From NCBI GenBank assembly GCA_005784505.1, contig VCAZ01000001.1, positions 11,079,097 through 11,143,096 of the forward strand: DNA of 64,000 nt. Direction: 5' to 3'. Each line of letters starts with the position of its first letter. The first letter of the stretch is position 1. The notes under the pieces were generated by a model. The model was not told where the DNA came from. It worked only from the letters and a program-made list of their open reading frames with translations, and ran no database searches. This document shows, one piece after another, positions 1 to 30,075 of this stretch. Source of the stretch: Bagarius yarrelli (taxonomy: Eukaryota > Chordata > Actinopteri > Siluriformes > Sisoridae). The translations under genes were made by a program, and so were the position numbers.

Positions 1-1108
1 ATACAGGATTTACGTTTATTTTTTATCTCACAAGAAGGTTCATCTAAAGGCTGACTGTAAAAAAACAACAGATGAATTATGAATAAAAGTCACCCTTTCA
101 GTCAAATAAACAAAACTGTCTAGAACTTATTGACTAGAGATTTATAGACTAGAGCTCGAAAGTTTTTTTTAGCTTGCCTCAAAACATTTCTTAAAATTAC
201 ATCCTAAAATTAACTAAAATGATCTGACTCAAGTCCCCAAACTTCCTATATTCTAGTCGAAATAAAACTCTTCTTTTAAATCAACTCAATTTTGCTGAAA
301 AACCAAACTACAACACAGTTACACACTGATAAGATCAATTCAGAACAATACTACAAAAACCGGTATTTAGTTACACAAAAAAAACACATGATCAGTACAA
401 CAAAAGGTAAAATAAATGTGTGCATTTGCATGTTTATTCCTTAGCTGTATGAACTGTAGAGTACAGCACAATACAGGAAACAACACAAATAATTATTTTG
501 TCCCAGCATCTCGTTGACAGGCCAAAAAAACCCTCGTCAACATCACAGGCTATATTGCCCTGGCCAGGCTGCAGGGGTAAAATCCTCTTTCATGGCTGAT
601 CCAACCTTGGCACACAACAAATGTAATATCCTGGCAGGCTTCTTCTACGGCCTGGATGTATACTTCTCAGTCATATACTTACCCCCGCCATGGCAAAAAA
701 ACTTTTATAAAGGTTTATAAGGAAGCATATGCAGGCAGAAAGATGGTCCAAAACATTGGTAAACCAGTCACGAACCAGGGCAGAGGGATGGAAGCTGATG
801 TTATCCCAAACAACAACCAAACCTAGCTCCCTCTCATGTTGTTGGTGTCCTCCTCTTTCTTCTCTTTCTCTCCTTTTCCTCCCCTCTTCCTGATCCTCTT
901 CCAAGTTGTTTTCCTCTTTCTCCTTCACCTCCTACTCTTTCTCTTCCTTCATTTCTTTTTTTACTTCCTACTCCTTTTCCTTATCCTCTCTGGTGTCCTT
1001 CTGCCACCACCTTGAAAAATATATATATATAGATAGATACTGTGTGTGTGTGTGTGTGTGTGTGAAATGATGTTTGACAATATAGTAATCTTCTTTTTCT
1101 CCTTTCCT

Positions 1109-1497
1109 CTGGTTTAGAGACGGTGGCGCTGAGGAAGAGACAGGTGGCAGAGCTGGAAGTAGCAGAGTTGAAGATGTTGTGTTCTTCTTCAGGAGTGAGG
1201 AGGTTGGACAGGATTAGGAACGGGTTCATTAGGGGGACGGCTCATGTTAGATGTTTTGAGGAAGAAAAAAAAGGAAGCCAGATTGAGGTGGTTTGGACAT
1301 GTACAAAGGAGGGGTAGTGAATATATTGGTAGGAGGATGTTAGAAATGAAGCTACCAGAAAGACAAAGACCAAAGAGGAGGTATTTGGATGCGATAAACG
1401 AGGACATGAAGTTAGTGGGTGTGAGATGAAGAGGATGTAGAGAATAGAGTTAGGTGGAGACGGATGATTCGCTGTGGTGACCCCTAATAGTAATACT
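1109..1497 (+). mobile_element. LINE (non-LTR retrotransposon) 3' ORF fragment
   Basis: Translates, with a frameshift near an A-run at 1266, to ETVALRKRQVAELEVAELKM, RRLDRIRN, then LRWFGHVQRRGSEYIGRRML and INEDMKLVGVR. This is the conserved C-terminal region of fish LINE reverse-transcriptase polyproteins. It is near-identical in inverse orientation to 60300-60710. Clade not assigned. Confidence 0.8.
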
Positions 1498-1659
1498 GTG
1501 ACATAAAGGAAAAACCTGCATAAAGTTAGGATTTAAGTCACCATGAGTTACCAGACTTACACACACACAAACACACACACTTTCATAAATTCATTTATAT
1601 TCTGAACAGTTTCTACAAATGACTAAACTGAGATGTGTAACTCATTATTAGTAATCACT

Positions 1660-1940
1660 ATTATTTCCAGCAGCTCGACTGGTCCCACCATCTCCTAAGA
1701 TGTGAGGTAGTTCTGCCTCAAGACTTTTCTCTGTTCTCGCACCAAGATGGTGGAATAAACAGCTCTTCAATGTCAAAACAGCAGAGTTTTGTCTGTCTTT
1801 AAGAGACGATTGAAGACCTACTGTACCTTTTTCTTAAATACCTTCCACTTTACATGCAAACGTTTCTAGGTTGGTTCTTTGCTATCTATCCTATCAGTAT
1901 TGATCTGTTCAATGATATGACTCAAAGAACTAAATGTAGT
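1660..1940 (+). mobile_element. LINE 3' region fragment, related to 12150-12420
   Basis: Shares CTCGACTRGTCCCACCATCT, the SLFS/WW-like frame, and GATTGAAGACC...CTTAAATACCTT with the segment at 12150-12420. Decayed. Confidence 0.5.
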
Positions 1941-2095
1941 TGCTTTCTTTTGTAACCAAGAAGGCAAAATATTAACTAAATACGCTGGTAATTAATTCTA
2001 ACATAATGACTGTTATCAGTCATTGCAAATGTGTGTTTCTCCATCTTAAGCTTCTAATGCATCTTTACCCATCTACTATCACATTTATGGCACTA

Positions 2096-2228
2096 GTCAG
2101 ATGCTCAGAAATAATTTACATTCCAATAGCAGGTGAAGGTTAAGGGTCTTGCTTAGTGTCCCAGCAGCTTGGTGGTGGAGATAATCTTCTAACCAGCAGT
2201 CCAACACCTTTAACTGCACTACCATTTT
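2096..2228 (-). mobile_element. SINE copy, diverged
   Basis: Reverse complement reads GGTGTTGGACTGCTGGTTAG, AGCAAGACCCTTAACC and a degenerate SINE tail. Confidence 0.55.
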
Positions 2229-3029
2229 CCTTACATCTGTGCTTAATACTTCTATGACTGTAGTCTCTTATGTTCACTCCATTTGCCACAATTCTGCAAA
2301 TGTAATTGATTTGCATGATTTAGAGCAGAGGTACTGAACTTTGCCTGCATGTTTGCCCTTTCAACTCAAAATAAATATTTTTATTCCACAGAATTTATAT
2401 GAAACTGAGGCTACCTGCATTTAATGGAACGATATTCAATGCTAATTAAAAGATCCAATAAGTTTCCAAAAACGAATATTTTATACACTAATATGTTCAT
2501 TTTTAATAACCCCCCCCCAGGAATTAGACTCGGTGGTCAGCAGCACATATGGCTGCAACTTTCAAACGCCATTTCAATCTAAAAAAAATTAAAACAGGGT
2601 CTGGGAAATAAACATAATTGAAAAGTTTAACATTTTACCATAGCTCTGATCAAAACTGCGAGCTCTAGAAAAAAAATGTCAGAAGGGAAAACAGCTGAAA
2701 AAAGGAAAGAAGCAGTTGAATTGCCAAATCACAGGAAACAGCACCCCCTAAAGGACACATGTAACAAAACACACACAGAAACTATGAACATCTTCAGGAG
2801 ATTTTATTATGGAGGCGAGAATGCAGTCATACAGTATAAGCAGCAGTTATGAATTAAATCCTCAACTTTACTCCGGCGTGTGTGTGCAACTGTAAAATAC
2901 CTGAGTATTAATAACAGCAATGAAAAATGATATCTCGTTTGTATTGTTATTTGCACCAGGTTGCACACATACACTATTATTACTAAGACACTTATTCTCT
3001 AGTCTTTAGCTCTGTGTTGTTTTGTGTAG

Positions 3030-3110
3030 CACCATTGGGTCCTGGAGAAACGTTTCATTCCACTGTGCACTGCATCTGCTATATATGGTTAAAATGACAA
3101 TAAAGCTTCT
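3030..3110 (+). mobile_element. LINE-type 3' tail fragment
   Basis: GAGAAACGTTTCATTCCACT followed by ATGACAATAAAGCTTCTT is a 3' end common to fish interspersed repeats. Family not assigned. Confidence 0.35.
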
Positions 3111-3699
3111 TAATACTATACTTGATACTTAATTTTTCTAGTTTTATGTATAATCTGTAACACACGTCTGCATTGCTAAAATATATGCAATAACACACAA
3201 ACTTAGGTTAAAATCATTTATTGGTCAGTGTTGTCTAACTGCTGGGTCAGAAAACCTATGCTGTACATTGTAAGCATATTTGCTTCTTAAATTTATAAAA
3301 AACTATGTTGTACAAAACATTGCAAATAAATATAGTAAATCTGTACTAAAAGCAAATTGCACCTATTCTCGTTTAAACTGTACGTCTCGTTCACAACACT
3401 CTAGGCAGTCTTATTGTTACATTTCAAGCACAAAACTACAAGCGACTTCTTCCCGAAACAAAATGGAGTAAATTTAAAGTGAAGTTAACAGGCATATAAT
3501 CATACAATAACGGGCCACAACTCAGGGTGGGAGTCTTTAGGTACTTTACAGAGAATAAACAAACTCTGAATGAAACATTGTTATAACAGTTATGAAGAAC
3601 ACGCAAAGAATGCTGTGAGGACACTCTGTACCTCGTCTCAAGCACCTGCAACGGTGCACAAAACCCTGTGTTATCCATGACGGAGAACAGGCACAAATC

Positions 3700-4273
3700 C
3701 CTGGCAACTGACCGAGTAATTCACTTCACCTTTTCTTTTAAGTCAGGTGGAGGCGTCGCAAAGTGATGCCGCACAGTCGATTTTGAATTTGACGTTCTTT
3801 TTTTTTTGTTTACATTAAGCAGAATCGCCAGCATGCGTATGTGTGTCGGTCAGTGCTTATGTAACAGACTGAACTGTTTATTAAGTTTACATGTGGTAAT
3901 TATCTGTTAGCGCTTATTTCGTGTGTGTGGGTAAATGCATTATTCCCCTCAGGGCTTGTGGTAGTTTGGCGAGAGTGCATGCGCACAGGGGTGTGAGACG
4001 GAAGAAAAAGCTGTAAATGCATGTCTGTATCTAATAAACCAGTTCAGTACATTTTGGACTGCTTTTGTTCTCTATTTTAGTAAATTCAAGTGCTTTGGCG
4101 AACCTGTGACAAACGCTCGGTTACACTATCATTTTTCTATGTCTTGCATGCGCAGGCCCGCACCGCCGCCATCTTATTTGAATTTAGAATTGATTCTGGA
4201 CTTTTGAGAATCGATTCAGGAGTTATTAGAGAAAGAACCGTTATGCATCCATGAATTGTTTTCCCCCCACCCT
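3700..4273 (-). mobile_element. non-autonomous DNA transposon remnant, copy A
   Basis: Reverse-complement relative of 15375-16046. Shared blocks include GAGAGTGCATGCGCACAGGG, TAATAAACCAGTT and GATTCTGGACTTT. It is truncated at its 3700 side. hAT-like is a tentative family call. Confidence 0.55.
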
Positions 4274-5410
4274 CACCTCTAGCTACAACATCTGTTCAGT
4301 GGCAATGTCATTCCGTTCAGTGGCTCTGTCATTTTTAATTAGCTTCTACAGAACCTTCCTAATCCAACAACAGAACACACTGTTGACACACATCTCTGAC
4401 TACACACTGAAACTTCATTTATTTAAATGGTTACCTGGACGTTTGAAGCATTTAGACGAATCTATCTTTTAATTGGGGGGTCAAATGATTCCTCATACCT
4501 GACATGCCTGAATTACCTCACTGTGCACTTTTCAGCACAAACACATTCATGTAACATCTCTCAAGCTAATTTCACCGAAACTTTCACCCTTTTTCATTAG
4601 TGAAAATGAAATGACTGACATTTGAAGTATGGAAATGAAAAATGTGTCTGATTGTTTCCAGTCTCTCTTTTATGCTGTTTTAGCACCATCAGCAAACTGC
4701 TCCTCAGTCAGTTTACCTTGTATCATACTGTATACTAAAGACCTACTCTGTGTGTTCAATACATCCAGTCCAGATAAGAAAGTGTCGGTTGACCCAATCA
4801 GGCATCTCTTCGAGTTTCCTCCACTGCTTCTGGTCAGTAAAGGATAAGTTAAAGTTCTGCTTAAGAATCCACTGAGTGATTTGCTTCTATCTTCTAATGG
4901 CTATACTCGTCGAGAACAAAGCCATTATACACCTGAGTTACCTGTAAACACACACACACACACACACACACACCAAATAAGTGCAACTATCGTCCATTTC
5001 CAAACATCTTCATTTAGATCTAATGTAAATAACAATTATCCATCTAGTCTGGTGAGCAGAAAAGCATCTTAGAATGAACTAGGTATCAAACCTGAAGGTG
5101 GATTAGCTAAAACAGCAGGAGAAAACATCTGGGTCATCCAAAATAAATAAATCAATAAATAAGTATAAAGCAAGTTTACCCAAACCGGATATTTGGAGGC
5201 GGACTGAAAAAGGCTTGATGTGAAAATTAACTGCAAGTCACAGCCTGTATCACTGTGCTGATGTTGCATGAATGGCTGATTGAACTTTATACAGTAAATG
5301 TGCAAGTGAACGTAATTCATTAAGACAATATTCAGAGTTGAGTTGATATGTTAAGCTGATAGGTATTTTTTCAGCTATATATATAATGTATAATATAATT
5401 TATGACAGAT

Positions 5411-5582
5411 AGGTGGAGGTGGAGGTGATTAAGGTGTTTAACTGCTAATTGGAAGACCAAGATTAATTTTCCAGCACCACCATGTTATCACTGTTGGGCC
5501 CCTGAGCAAGGCCCTTAACCTCCCAACTGCTCAGTGAGAATGTAAAGTGTTAAATGTAAATGTCGCTCTGCCAAATGTTTTG
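5411..5582 (+). mobile_element. SINE copy, tRNA-derived
   Basis: AAGGTGTTTAACTGCTAATT, TGGGCCCCTGAGCAAGGCCC, then the TCGCTCTGCCAAATG tail with an internal loss. Confidence 0.65.
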
Positions 5583-5946
5583 AATGTAAACGTAGGTAAA
5601 ATGAGAAAATAAGGCAGGTGTAAACATTGCGAATAAATACTTGGTCCATATGTACTTAACAATAAAAATCTTTTACGATATAAATCTATTATGACATGTT
5701 AGAACCTCTATTTAGTGTCTCTTGGCTTCATTAAAACAAAAAACAAAGAAATGAATAAGTTAAAAGTGGATTACGTGACATTTGCCATAAGTTGCTGAAT
5801 AGTAAGTGTGAAATCCATATTGGTAAATGAAGCTAACTTTGCTGAGCAAAGTTACCGTGCTAATTACCTAATCCAGAATTACCTACACCAATTTACTAGC
5901 CTCATTACAATTAAATTAAAATAATTATCTTCATATACATTTTGAA

Positions 5947-6502
5947 TTTATTATAATAAATACTGTATATTACTTTTATGTTATAGAGCATTATAGCGAA
6001 AAATGACCAAATGGGGAAGTGGTGGCTCATGGTTAGGGTGTTGGAATACCAACCCGAAGACTGTGGGTTCGATACCCAGCTCCAACAAGTTGCTACTGCT
6101 GGGCCCCTGAGCAGGGCCCTCAACCTCTAATTGCTCAGTTGTATAAAAGAGATAAATGTAAGTCACTCTGGATAAGAGCATCTGCCAAATGCTGTAAATG
6201 CAAATAAGAACGGTGGTGAAAAACCCCATTTTGGATTGATTAACTTAAGAAACACCTGGTGTGAGGTGTGAACTACATGCAGGTAATTTACACAGTCACT
6301 TAAACACTATGTGTGTGATTCGGTCTTTAAACATGACTTATTTTCCTATGTATATTCCAGTTCAGTCACCAGCACTGTATTCGACCCTATACAGGACTCT
6401 ACAGTAGCAGTGTGTCTAGAAAAATAGCCTGTGAGTGTGAGTTTGCAGACGTTGTATGTTTGTGGGTGTGTGTGTGTGTGTGTGTGTGTCTGTGTGAAAA
6501 AG
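5947..6502 (-). other. gramd2a: probable gramd2a 3' UTR with poly(A) signal
   Basis: The first canonical AATAAA on the minus strand after the stop reads at 5952-5947. This would give a 3' UTR of about 550 nt containing a GT tract (6466-6490) and a full SINE copy (6017-6207). The true end could be elsewhere. Confidence 0.4.
6017..6207 (+). mobile_element. SINE copy, nearly full length
   Basis: tRNA-like head with B-box GGTTCGATACC, the GGGCCCCTGAGCAGGGCCCT body, and tail CTCTGGATAAGAGCATCTGC ending in TGTAAATG. It lies in the probable gramd2a 3' UTR in opposite orientation to the gene. Confidence 0.8.
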
Positions 6503-23262
<16,760 letters not shown>

Positions 23263-23522
23263 CCTTAGCCTAAGGAGATTCACAAAAAAAAGAGAGAAGA
23301 ATTAAATAAAATAAAATCTCTAGGTTCTCTCAATTAAAAGGTCAGTAAAAATGTCATTTCAAGATAAAATAGTCTCTCTTTTTTTTTTTTTTTTTTACCT
23401 GGACACTATATACACCAGGCTAAAGAATGTTTTTAAGCACAGAAATCCTTCTATGGAGTGCTGCATTCAAGGCTGTTCTTCCTGTCCATCCTTGCATGGG
23501 TCTTCTTAAATTCTTTTTATAG

Positions 23523-23553
<31 letters not shown>

Positions 23554-26500
23554 TTCCTTTTCAGCTCATTCAGGAAAAAAAGTCATGCTGAAAGCCAGTA
23601 AACTGTGGTAAAAACGTTTGCTGCTAGTTCTCCAAATCAGTTTTCTTGTCGTTAAAAAAAATAAAATAATATTGAGGGAGATTTGGTGTTGGTTTATAAA
23701 ATTAACCAATATATATCTGAATCATATCACATGAGATAAAGGTAAAGAAGAAGTGTTTTCTTTGCCACAGATCATGTGCGCCCTCCTGCCTTAATTTCAG
23801 TACATGCACCAACTTGCTCTGTATTTGCATAAGATTTTCCTTAAATTTCTCATGTTACTGGACACACCCACATCCAAACAGTAACAATTGCTGGGGTTCA
23901 TGTTGCCAAAAGTTGGCAGCTTTTATTATATAATGACAAATTATTAAATAAATGATCGATGGGCACCTTCTTTTTTTTAATTCAGGCTTGCTTACAGTAG
24001 TAGTGAAAACACATGAGACCTAATTAGAAAGAAAAACAGGAATGTGATGAGTACATTTAGCAGTGTAGGCTAAACAGCATGTTTTTATAGATGTAATACT
24101 TGACAGTTGAATGACTTTGTGATTAAGCAAATTCATATTTTGCCTACTTTATTTTGTATTGCAAAAAAAACACTTAACAAGCATTATAGATATATACAAG
24201 CGATATTAAATATGCCGTTTACTGGAAGCTGCATCTTTGTGATAAAAGATATATACTTGATGCATAATACAGAATATCTTTTAATACAGTAAAATATATG
24301 CTAGACATAGGGTGGGCAGAAAGAACTAGAAAGAACCGACGTCGTGTGAACAGGCTGATAATAAGCACTAAATATAGGTTCGAGAATGTGCGCGAAAGCA
24401 AAAGATTGATAAAGTGTGACGAATGAAAGCACCTGTAAATATTTTGTAAATTTTACTCTGTACAAGTTCGGTTGAGGAATAAGTTTCTAAGATGTGTACG
24501 CTTTTAAGGTACAATTTTTAAGTTAAAATTAATTTTAAATGAAAAAGTGTACAAAATTCATAGTTCGGTCCCTTCAGAACATCTATTTACCTGTCAAAGA
24601 ACCAATTTTGCCCCGTATCTCTTTAACAGGATAAAATACATGCTAAACTTCGCCTTTGCTAATACAGCCTCTTTCTTTCTGGGTCCCTTTACACAAGGTA
24701 GTAAAGGCCAAGGTTGTCTTCCTGCTGTCCAAACACAAAGGTGGCACTGAAGAGAAAGTATTTGTTTCTCTGGAATGCATCCAGAGGGAGGACAAACAAC
24801 TAACTACCCAGGGAAAGAGCACAGCTACTGAGAGGATCTGGCTGTTTGTAAATGTGATTAGAACCAGGACAGAGATGGAAAACAAGCTCAAATACACACA
24901 CAGAGTTGCTTTCATAGTATCAGTCTGACCAAGTTAGAGATTTCTTATGTTGACATGTCTTATGTTCTTTATACTGCATAGGAAAATTGTAGTATTGTAG
25001 TTATTTAGACATTTAATACTAAGATGTGACATAGACACACATTTCTCCACACTTACCATCTTATAACTGTACCAAACTCACATTATTCGAAGAAAACAAC
25101 GGAGAGGCCAGACAAAAAGCAGTGGTCATGGCACCTATTCAACATGAATGCTGGCTTATTTAACGGACGTTTTATATGGACTATTTATATTAGAGACCAA
25201 GAAGCTAGTGGAAGATGGGTCTGCTTTATTTTAGATAATAAACTGTCATGTACACAATCACAATATAATTTCTTACTAGGTCAGCCTAATAATGAAGGGA
25301 AAAATGATTATGGACACATTTATATAACTTGAAGTGAAAAACAAATCTATAAATTAACTGGATTCGTGAATTAAGTGTTAAAAAGAGAAAACGAACAAAC
25401 AGAAACTAATTTTCGGGGGTAAGAAAATGAGGTATTGAAATGAAAACCTTTTAAGCTAATAAAATAATTTTTTTTTTTTTTTAATAAAAGAAAAATCAAT
25501 CACTCCCACAAGAATTGAAACAGGACTCTCACGTTCAAGTTAGCATGTAGTAGCTTAAATTATAATAACATGATAATATCATTCAAGTCTACATTCACAC
25601 CGACAGTACATTTTTGGCTATAAATCATTAAATCATGCACCTAACGATCGAAATCTCTGCGAAAATAACCCATTCTGGAGTTAGATTTAGCGTTTGTGTG
25701 AAATATGTCCGTGTGTTTCTGAACAATATGTAGAAGCATTATGTGGACTTTGCCATGGATCGTGTTGCTCTACTGTATTCAGTCCTATTGTTAGTTGGAA
25801 TTTGAGTGGCACATTGCATTCCGGTTTGTTTCCACACAAAAATGCAAAGAGCCACTCAAATTCTACCTTTATAAAATTCCACAGCTGTAGAATAGTATAT
25901 TACACCTCTCTGAGCAAAAGACAGGAACTTTGAACAGAAGCAGGAGATATGACAAAAGTATCACACTAGGGTATTTAAAGATATTTTTATTTTATTATAA
26001 ACTATTCACTTTATTGTAAAAATATATTTAACTATTTTTTACTTGACTTTTCAATATGTACTGTGTATCCTATAAGAACATAAGAATGATAGCAGAAGGT
26101 CTCTAAGATCATGCACATTAATAAGTCCATACCTTGATCTTCATATTATTTTGAAAAATCTAGCGCTATGATAATCCTCGTCATAAGCCGTTGAGGTTAG
26201 AGATGTAATCACATCCTTCTGAAAATCCTGTATAACTAACTAACTAGATTAACATCAGATGTTCAGCTAGCAGGTTATGGATGTGGCTTCTGAAGCTAAT
26301 TGTCAATTACTAGTATGATGTCTTCGATGGTCACTCACTTATCGTTTGTTGTTAGTCAGTGTTAGTAGTCTTGGTTAAGTTGTGTATCTTGTTGGTTTGT
26401 AAGATAAGTCAGGTTTAACCTAGGAGATGTGCAGTAGAGGGGAAAAAAAGATCTTACAAATCCATTTCTGTGAACTGTTGAATAAAATAACAGCAATCCA

Positions 26501-26792
26501 GTTTACATTTATACTAACAAATATCTGCTGTAGGATATTGCGGCCGGGGAAACAGCAAAAACAACTGAACTAAACCCCCAGGTGAACTACTAGCTGCATG
26601 CTAAATGTAGGGAAATGAGTTAAAAAAGGGGGTTTGTCATGGTTGACATTAAGGAAAAAGAGTTATAAATGAGGACTAAAAGCAGCATTGGGGACGAATA
26701 AAGCAACACGTTGTAAAGTTTTGCAAATTTCTTCGCTGCTTTGGAAACTACCTTTATTCGCCTTTATTCACCACAGTGGGGCATGTTGATCA

Positions 26793-26794
<2 letters not shown>

Positions 26795-26842
<48 letters not shown>

Positions 26843-26880
26843 ACACCATACTATACTATCTATATATATATATATATAGT
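26795..26880. repeat. (AT)n tract, interrupted
   Basis: Pure to about 26841, then a second block at about 26860-26878, separated by ACTATACTATC-like sequence. Confidence 0.9.
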
Positions 26881-27279
26881 AATATAGTATATAGTATAGT
26901 AAAGTACACAGTTATAGTATCTTTACTACATAGAGCTGTAAAAGACCTTTATTTTTCAATTTTAAAATAATCCTTTACAGATAAACACAGAAAATGTGCT
27001 TTTACATTAAAGAGGCCATCGGATGCCCATTTTTCCACAAGATAATATGAGTCTTTGGGGTTTTAATGAAGAGTCTGTAATATACTTTTATTAACAGTGT
27101 AAAAAACACTCATTTTACCTTGTGAAAACCAGCCATGTTCACATCGACCTGCTTCAGTGCATGTTGCTTTAAATGCTAATGAGCTCTGGAGGTGAAGCAG
27201 GAACATGAATAATTGATACCGATCCATTTTCCGAAGGTATCTTTTCAGCAAAACCTGCTTTATAATAACCCTCGTTTAT

Positions 27280-27365
27280 AATAATGACACATTTTGTAAA
27301 GCTGCTTTGTGACAATGACCACTGTAAAAAGTGCTATAAAAAATAAAATTGAATTGTATTGCATT
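27280..27365 (+). mobile_element. LINE 3' tail fragment
   Basis: TTTTGTAAAGCTGCTTTGTG and AGTGCTATAAAAAATAAAAT are the 3' tail type seen at the end of the LINE at 17800-17833. Confidence 0.45.
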
Positions 27366-27384
27366 ACACTCTGAACAATCACAT

Positions 27385-27388
<4 letters not shown>

Positions 27389-27418
<30 letters not shown>
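27389..27418. repeat. (AC)n microsatellite
   Basis: Perfect dinucleotide run in the first gramd2a intron. Confidence 0.9.
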
Positions 27419-27419
<1 letters not shown>

Positions 27420-27437
27420 ATATATAATTGTTTTTAT

Positions 27438-27889
27438 CGGGGCTGCACAATATTTAACATCGACATCACAATGTGTGCAGCTGCAATAGTCACACAAAAC
27501 ACATTACATTATATTCGACTGCATCACAGTTCAGAAATTGTGGACTTATGGATTCATTGTAAAGTTTCACAATCGAGTAAAAGTTTAAGATCTATTACCG
27601 TGTGGACCTCTCAAGCAAGTGAAACACATTCAGCACAAGAACTTTTGTAGCTTTAACGAAGATTAATTGTATTTAGTAAAGTTTATACAGTGTGATTTTG
27701 CATTACTTAATATCTAAATGATTTTATTGTATTTATCTATGATTATTATATATTTTACGCGGATTAATATAAATTCTTTACAACTGGAACTTTTCAAGTC
27801 ATCTGTTGGAATTATTTTATACTGCAATAGACATTGCAGAAGAAAAAACATTGCAATGTCATTTTCCCCCAATATCGTGCAGCCCTAGT
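27438..27889. mobile_element. hAT-like MITE
   Basis: Left GGGGCTGCACAATATTTAAC and right, reverse complemented, TAGGGCTGCACGATATTGGG are terminal inverted repeats of a type common in fish. No target duplication is readable. Confidence 0.6.
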
Positions 27890-28117
27890 GTAGCCCTATA
27901 GCTGTTCGCTGTAAACTGTTTGGTCAGGTTGGGATCTTGGAGGCTCCTGAGGCAACCCTACTTTGTTACACGGTACTCATATCAACGCTTTAGTATTTAT
28001 TACTGACTTATACGGGCGTCCTGTCTGATCAGCGTTAATTAGTCTGATTGAATTAAACAATTAAACAAAAATAGTTAAATTCGCCCTTCTGTTGCAGAAC
28101 AGAAAGCTTCATGACTC

Positions 28118-28300
28118 TATCTCAGGGGTCACCAGACTGGGTCCTGGTGGGCCGGCCCCGTCCTGCAGGATGTGTCATGTCAAGTGGGGATTAGTAGCTC
28201 CAACAACCAGCTCCAACTTGGCTCCATACACCTGTCTGTTTTAAGTATAGCTCGCCCCAAGTCTAAGTCTAGACCCTCCAGAACCCCTGATCTAGTGAAC
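28118..28300. repeat. fish interspersed repeat
   Basis: CAGGGGTCACCAGACTGGGT, GTCCTGCAGGATGTG and CTCCATACACCTGTCTG are the hallmark blocks of a high-copy fish repeat. Class uncertain. Confidence 0.5.
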
Positions 28301-29399
28301 AAACTAAATACTATCATACAAATCATTTTCCTGGAACACTTTTTTGCTGAGGGGTCCTCTTAGGAAGTTTCTTAACTTTCAGTATCCCTGGCTTAAAAAA
28401 AGAATCAATGCCTGCATGCTTTAACTAATACCACGTCTTCTTTTCAAACACATTTAGGATTAAAACGCTAATAATCAACTGCACTGATTAAAACGCTACC
28501 CGGCGTCTGCTGATTCGGTTTCATCTACATTCAGCAGTGCAAAGACACTGACCCATGTAAACTGTGGTATTGTGGTATTGTGCCTGGAGGCACTAAAAAA
28601 GAGGGCCAGGGTGACTCTGTGAGAGCCGAAAATTCAATAGCTCCCTTGTTCCCATGTCCTTATATGATCTCTTTGTCCTGCTGGAATTTTTGCTAATCTA
28701 ACAGTCCCTATTCCCTGAACACTATCCACTTGATTACATATTTAACCTATGAACTATTTCAGAAACAAACCTAACAGGCACCTGACGCTAAAAAAATAAG
28801 CATTTAAAGCACATTTAAAGTAACAGGCTGCATTTAGAAAGACATGCTATCACAATAGTGTGTAAAAGCACTACTACTACTTGAACTCCTATCACTAGTT
28901 CAGTACGTTACTGTGTTAATAGTTAAGAAGAGTTAATAGTTAAACATGACTGTGTACTGATAAACTTTATTGTTTCTGTATTCCCAATATCCCAATTCCC
29001 CAAAATATATTTACATGCTAGATCACATGACCAGATCATAAAGGGTAATCTTATGTTAGAAGCCAGTAAATGCTAGGTTGTTAACGCGGTATAACAGCAA
29101 CATTTTAATTAGGAGTTTTTATATAGATCTGCAGTGTAATATGCTGATCAATTAGACTCTTAAGTTTGTACTGTGAAAATAGACTAAATGTATTGAAAAA
29201 ATACACCTGATGTAAGAAAAAAACGAGGTAAAAGGTAAGGATTCATTCGGTTTGGGGTTTTAACTCGTATCACAGGACGGGGCAGGTATATGTAAAAAAA
29301 ACAGTGTAAAGTATTATAACATTTATGTAATGAAGATGTTGTTGCTGATGCGATTGTCTTTGTTGGGGGTTTTATTCCCCCTCTCATCATTTACTTTTT

Positions 29400-29515
29400 C
29401 CTTTAAGTTTCAGTTAGTCCTGGTAGCCCAGTCCTGGTTACAGTTAAGACTTTGTGTTATAGGTCAGAAGGTCATGTGTTCAGATCCCAGGACCGTTCAT
29501 CTCATCCGAATGAAC
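29400..29515 (+). mobile_element. tRNA-like SINE head of a different family
   Basis: CCTGGTAGCCCAG...GTCATGTGTTCAGATCCCAG resembles an A-box/B-box promoter but lacks the GGGCCCCTGAGCAAGG body of the other SINEs. Confidence 0.35.
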
Positions 29516-29981
29516 TTGTTGCTGTTGTTGTTATTGTTATTGTTGTATCTCACTGCAGATATTCTGTGTAAATGTTGTCCAGCAGTGTTGGGTAAATTTT
29601 TACAGGAACTTTACAGGAAATCCTGCTGCCATCAAAGGTAAATTAAAGTATACAGTCAGTAGTTTTGTCTGTGTCTGTTTAGAGGTTTAAGAATAAACTG
29701 TGTTGTTCTAACACCCAAATCTTCCAGTGATGTGCTGTTCTGTCATTCATTATTCGGGTCTTCATTCGGTTTACACGCCACGTAGCCGAGCAGAACTACC
29801 GACATCAAGACTTCCACCGAGTTTAAAGCAGGAAAACAAATAAGTGAGGACACGACACTATACAGGACATTCGACCACATCGACTTTGTGAGGAAAAGCA
29901 GTAAAAAAAAAAAAAAAGCAGTAAAAAATTACAGTCAGTAGTGATATTAATATTAATACTAAAGCAGCGGATCACTAACCT

Positions 29982-30005
29982 TCACTCGCAGCACGAACCC
30001 ATCAT
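29982..30005 (-). other. uORF in gramd2a leader (MMGSCCE)
   Basis: Tandem ATG codons open a seven-codon frame that ends in TGA two bases before the splice donor. Confidence 0.35.
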
Positions 30006-30048
30006 TTCTCCTCCAGCTCGTAAACTCTTCTGAATCCGGGAAGTTTAT

Positions 30049-30075
30049 CTATCCCGACAGCCCGAGATAAAACAT
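30049..30075 (-). other. uORF in gramd2a leader (MFYLGLSG)
   Basis: An eight-codon frame ends in TAG within the putative non-coding exon. Confidence 0.3.

Larger units (their letters stand above)
1..5946. other. intergenic, downstream of gramd2a
   Basis: No supportable gene. It contains a LINE 3' fragment (1109-1497), LINE C-terminal fragments (1660-1940 and a 3' tail at about 3030-3110), SINE copies (2096-2228, 5411-5582) and a DNA-transposon remnant (about 3700-4273). There is an (AC)n at 4950-4973 and a GATA/GT microsatellite at 1019-1063. Confidence 0.6.
23270..29979 (-). other. first gramd2a intron (6.7 kb, inferred)
   Basis: 23.3-26.7 kb shows only short homopolymers and an (AC)n at 23536-23553. 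It then holds the AT tract (26.8 kb), LINE tail (27.3 kb), hAT-like MITE (27.4-27.9 kb), the interspersed repeat (28.1-28.3 kb) and a SINE head (29.4 kb). Confidence 0.5.

Noticed and set aside
1..20. TTTATT near the left edge as a minus-strand poly(A) signal for GRAMD2A
   Set aside because: It would imply a 6.5-kb 3' UTR packed with repeats. A closer signal exists at 5947-5952.
4251..4472. 73-residue plus-strand frame
   Set aside because: It overlaps the end of a transposon remnant and shows no recognisable domain or splice context.
24643..24928. Overlapping 90-residue frames on both strands
   Set aside because: No splice sites in phase with GRAMD2A, no recognisable motif. Probably chance within an intron.
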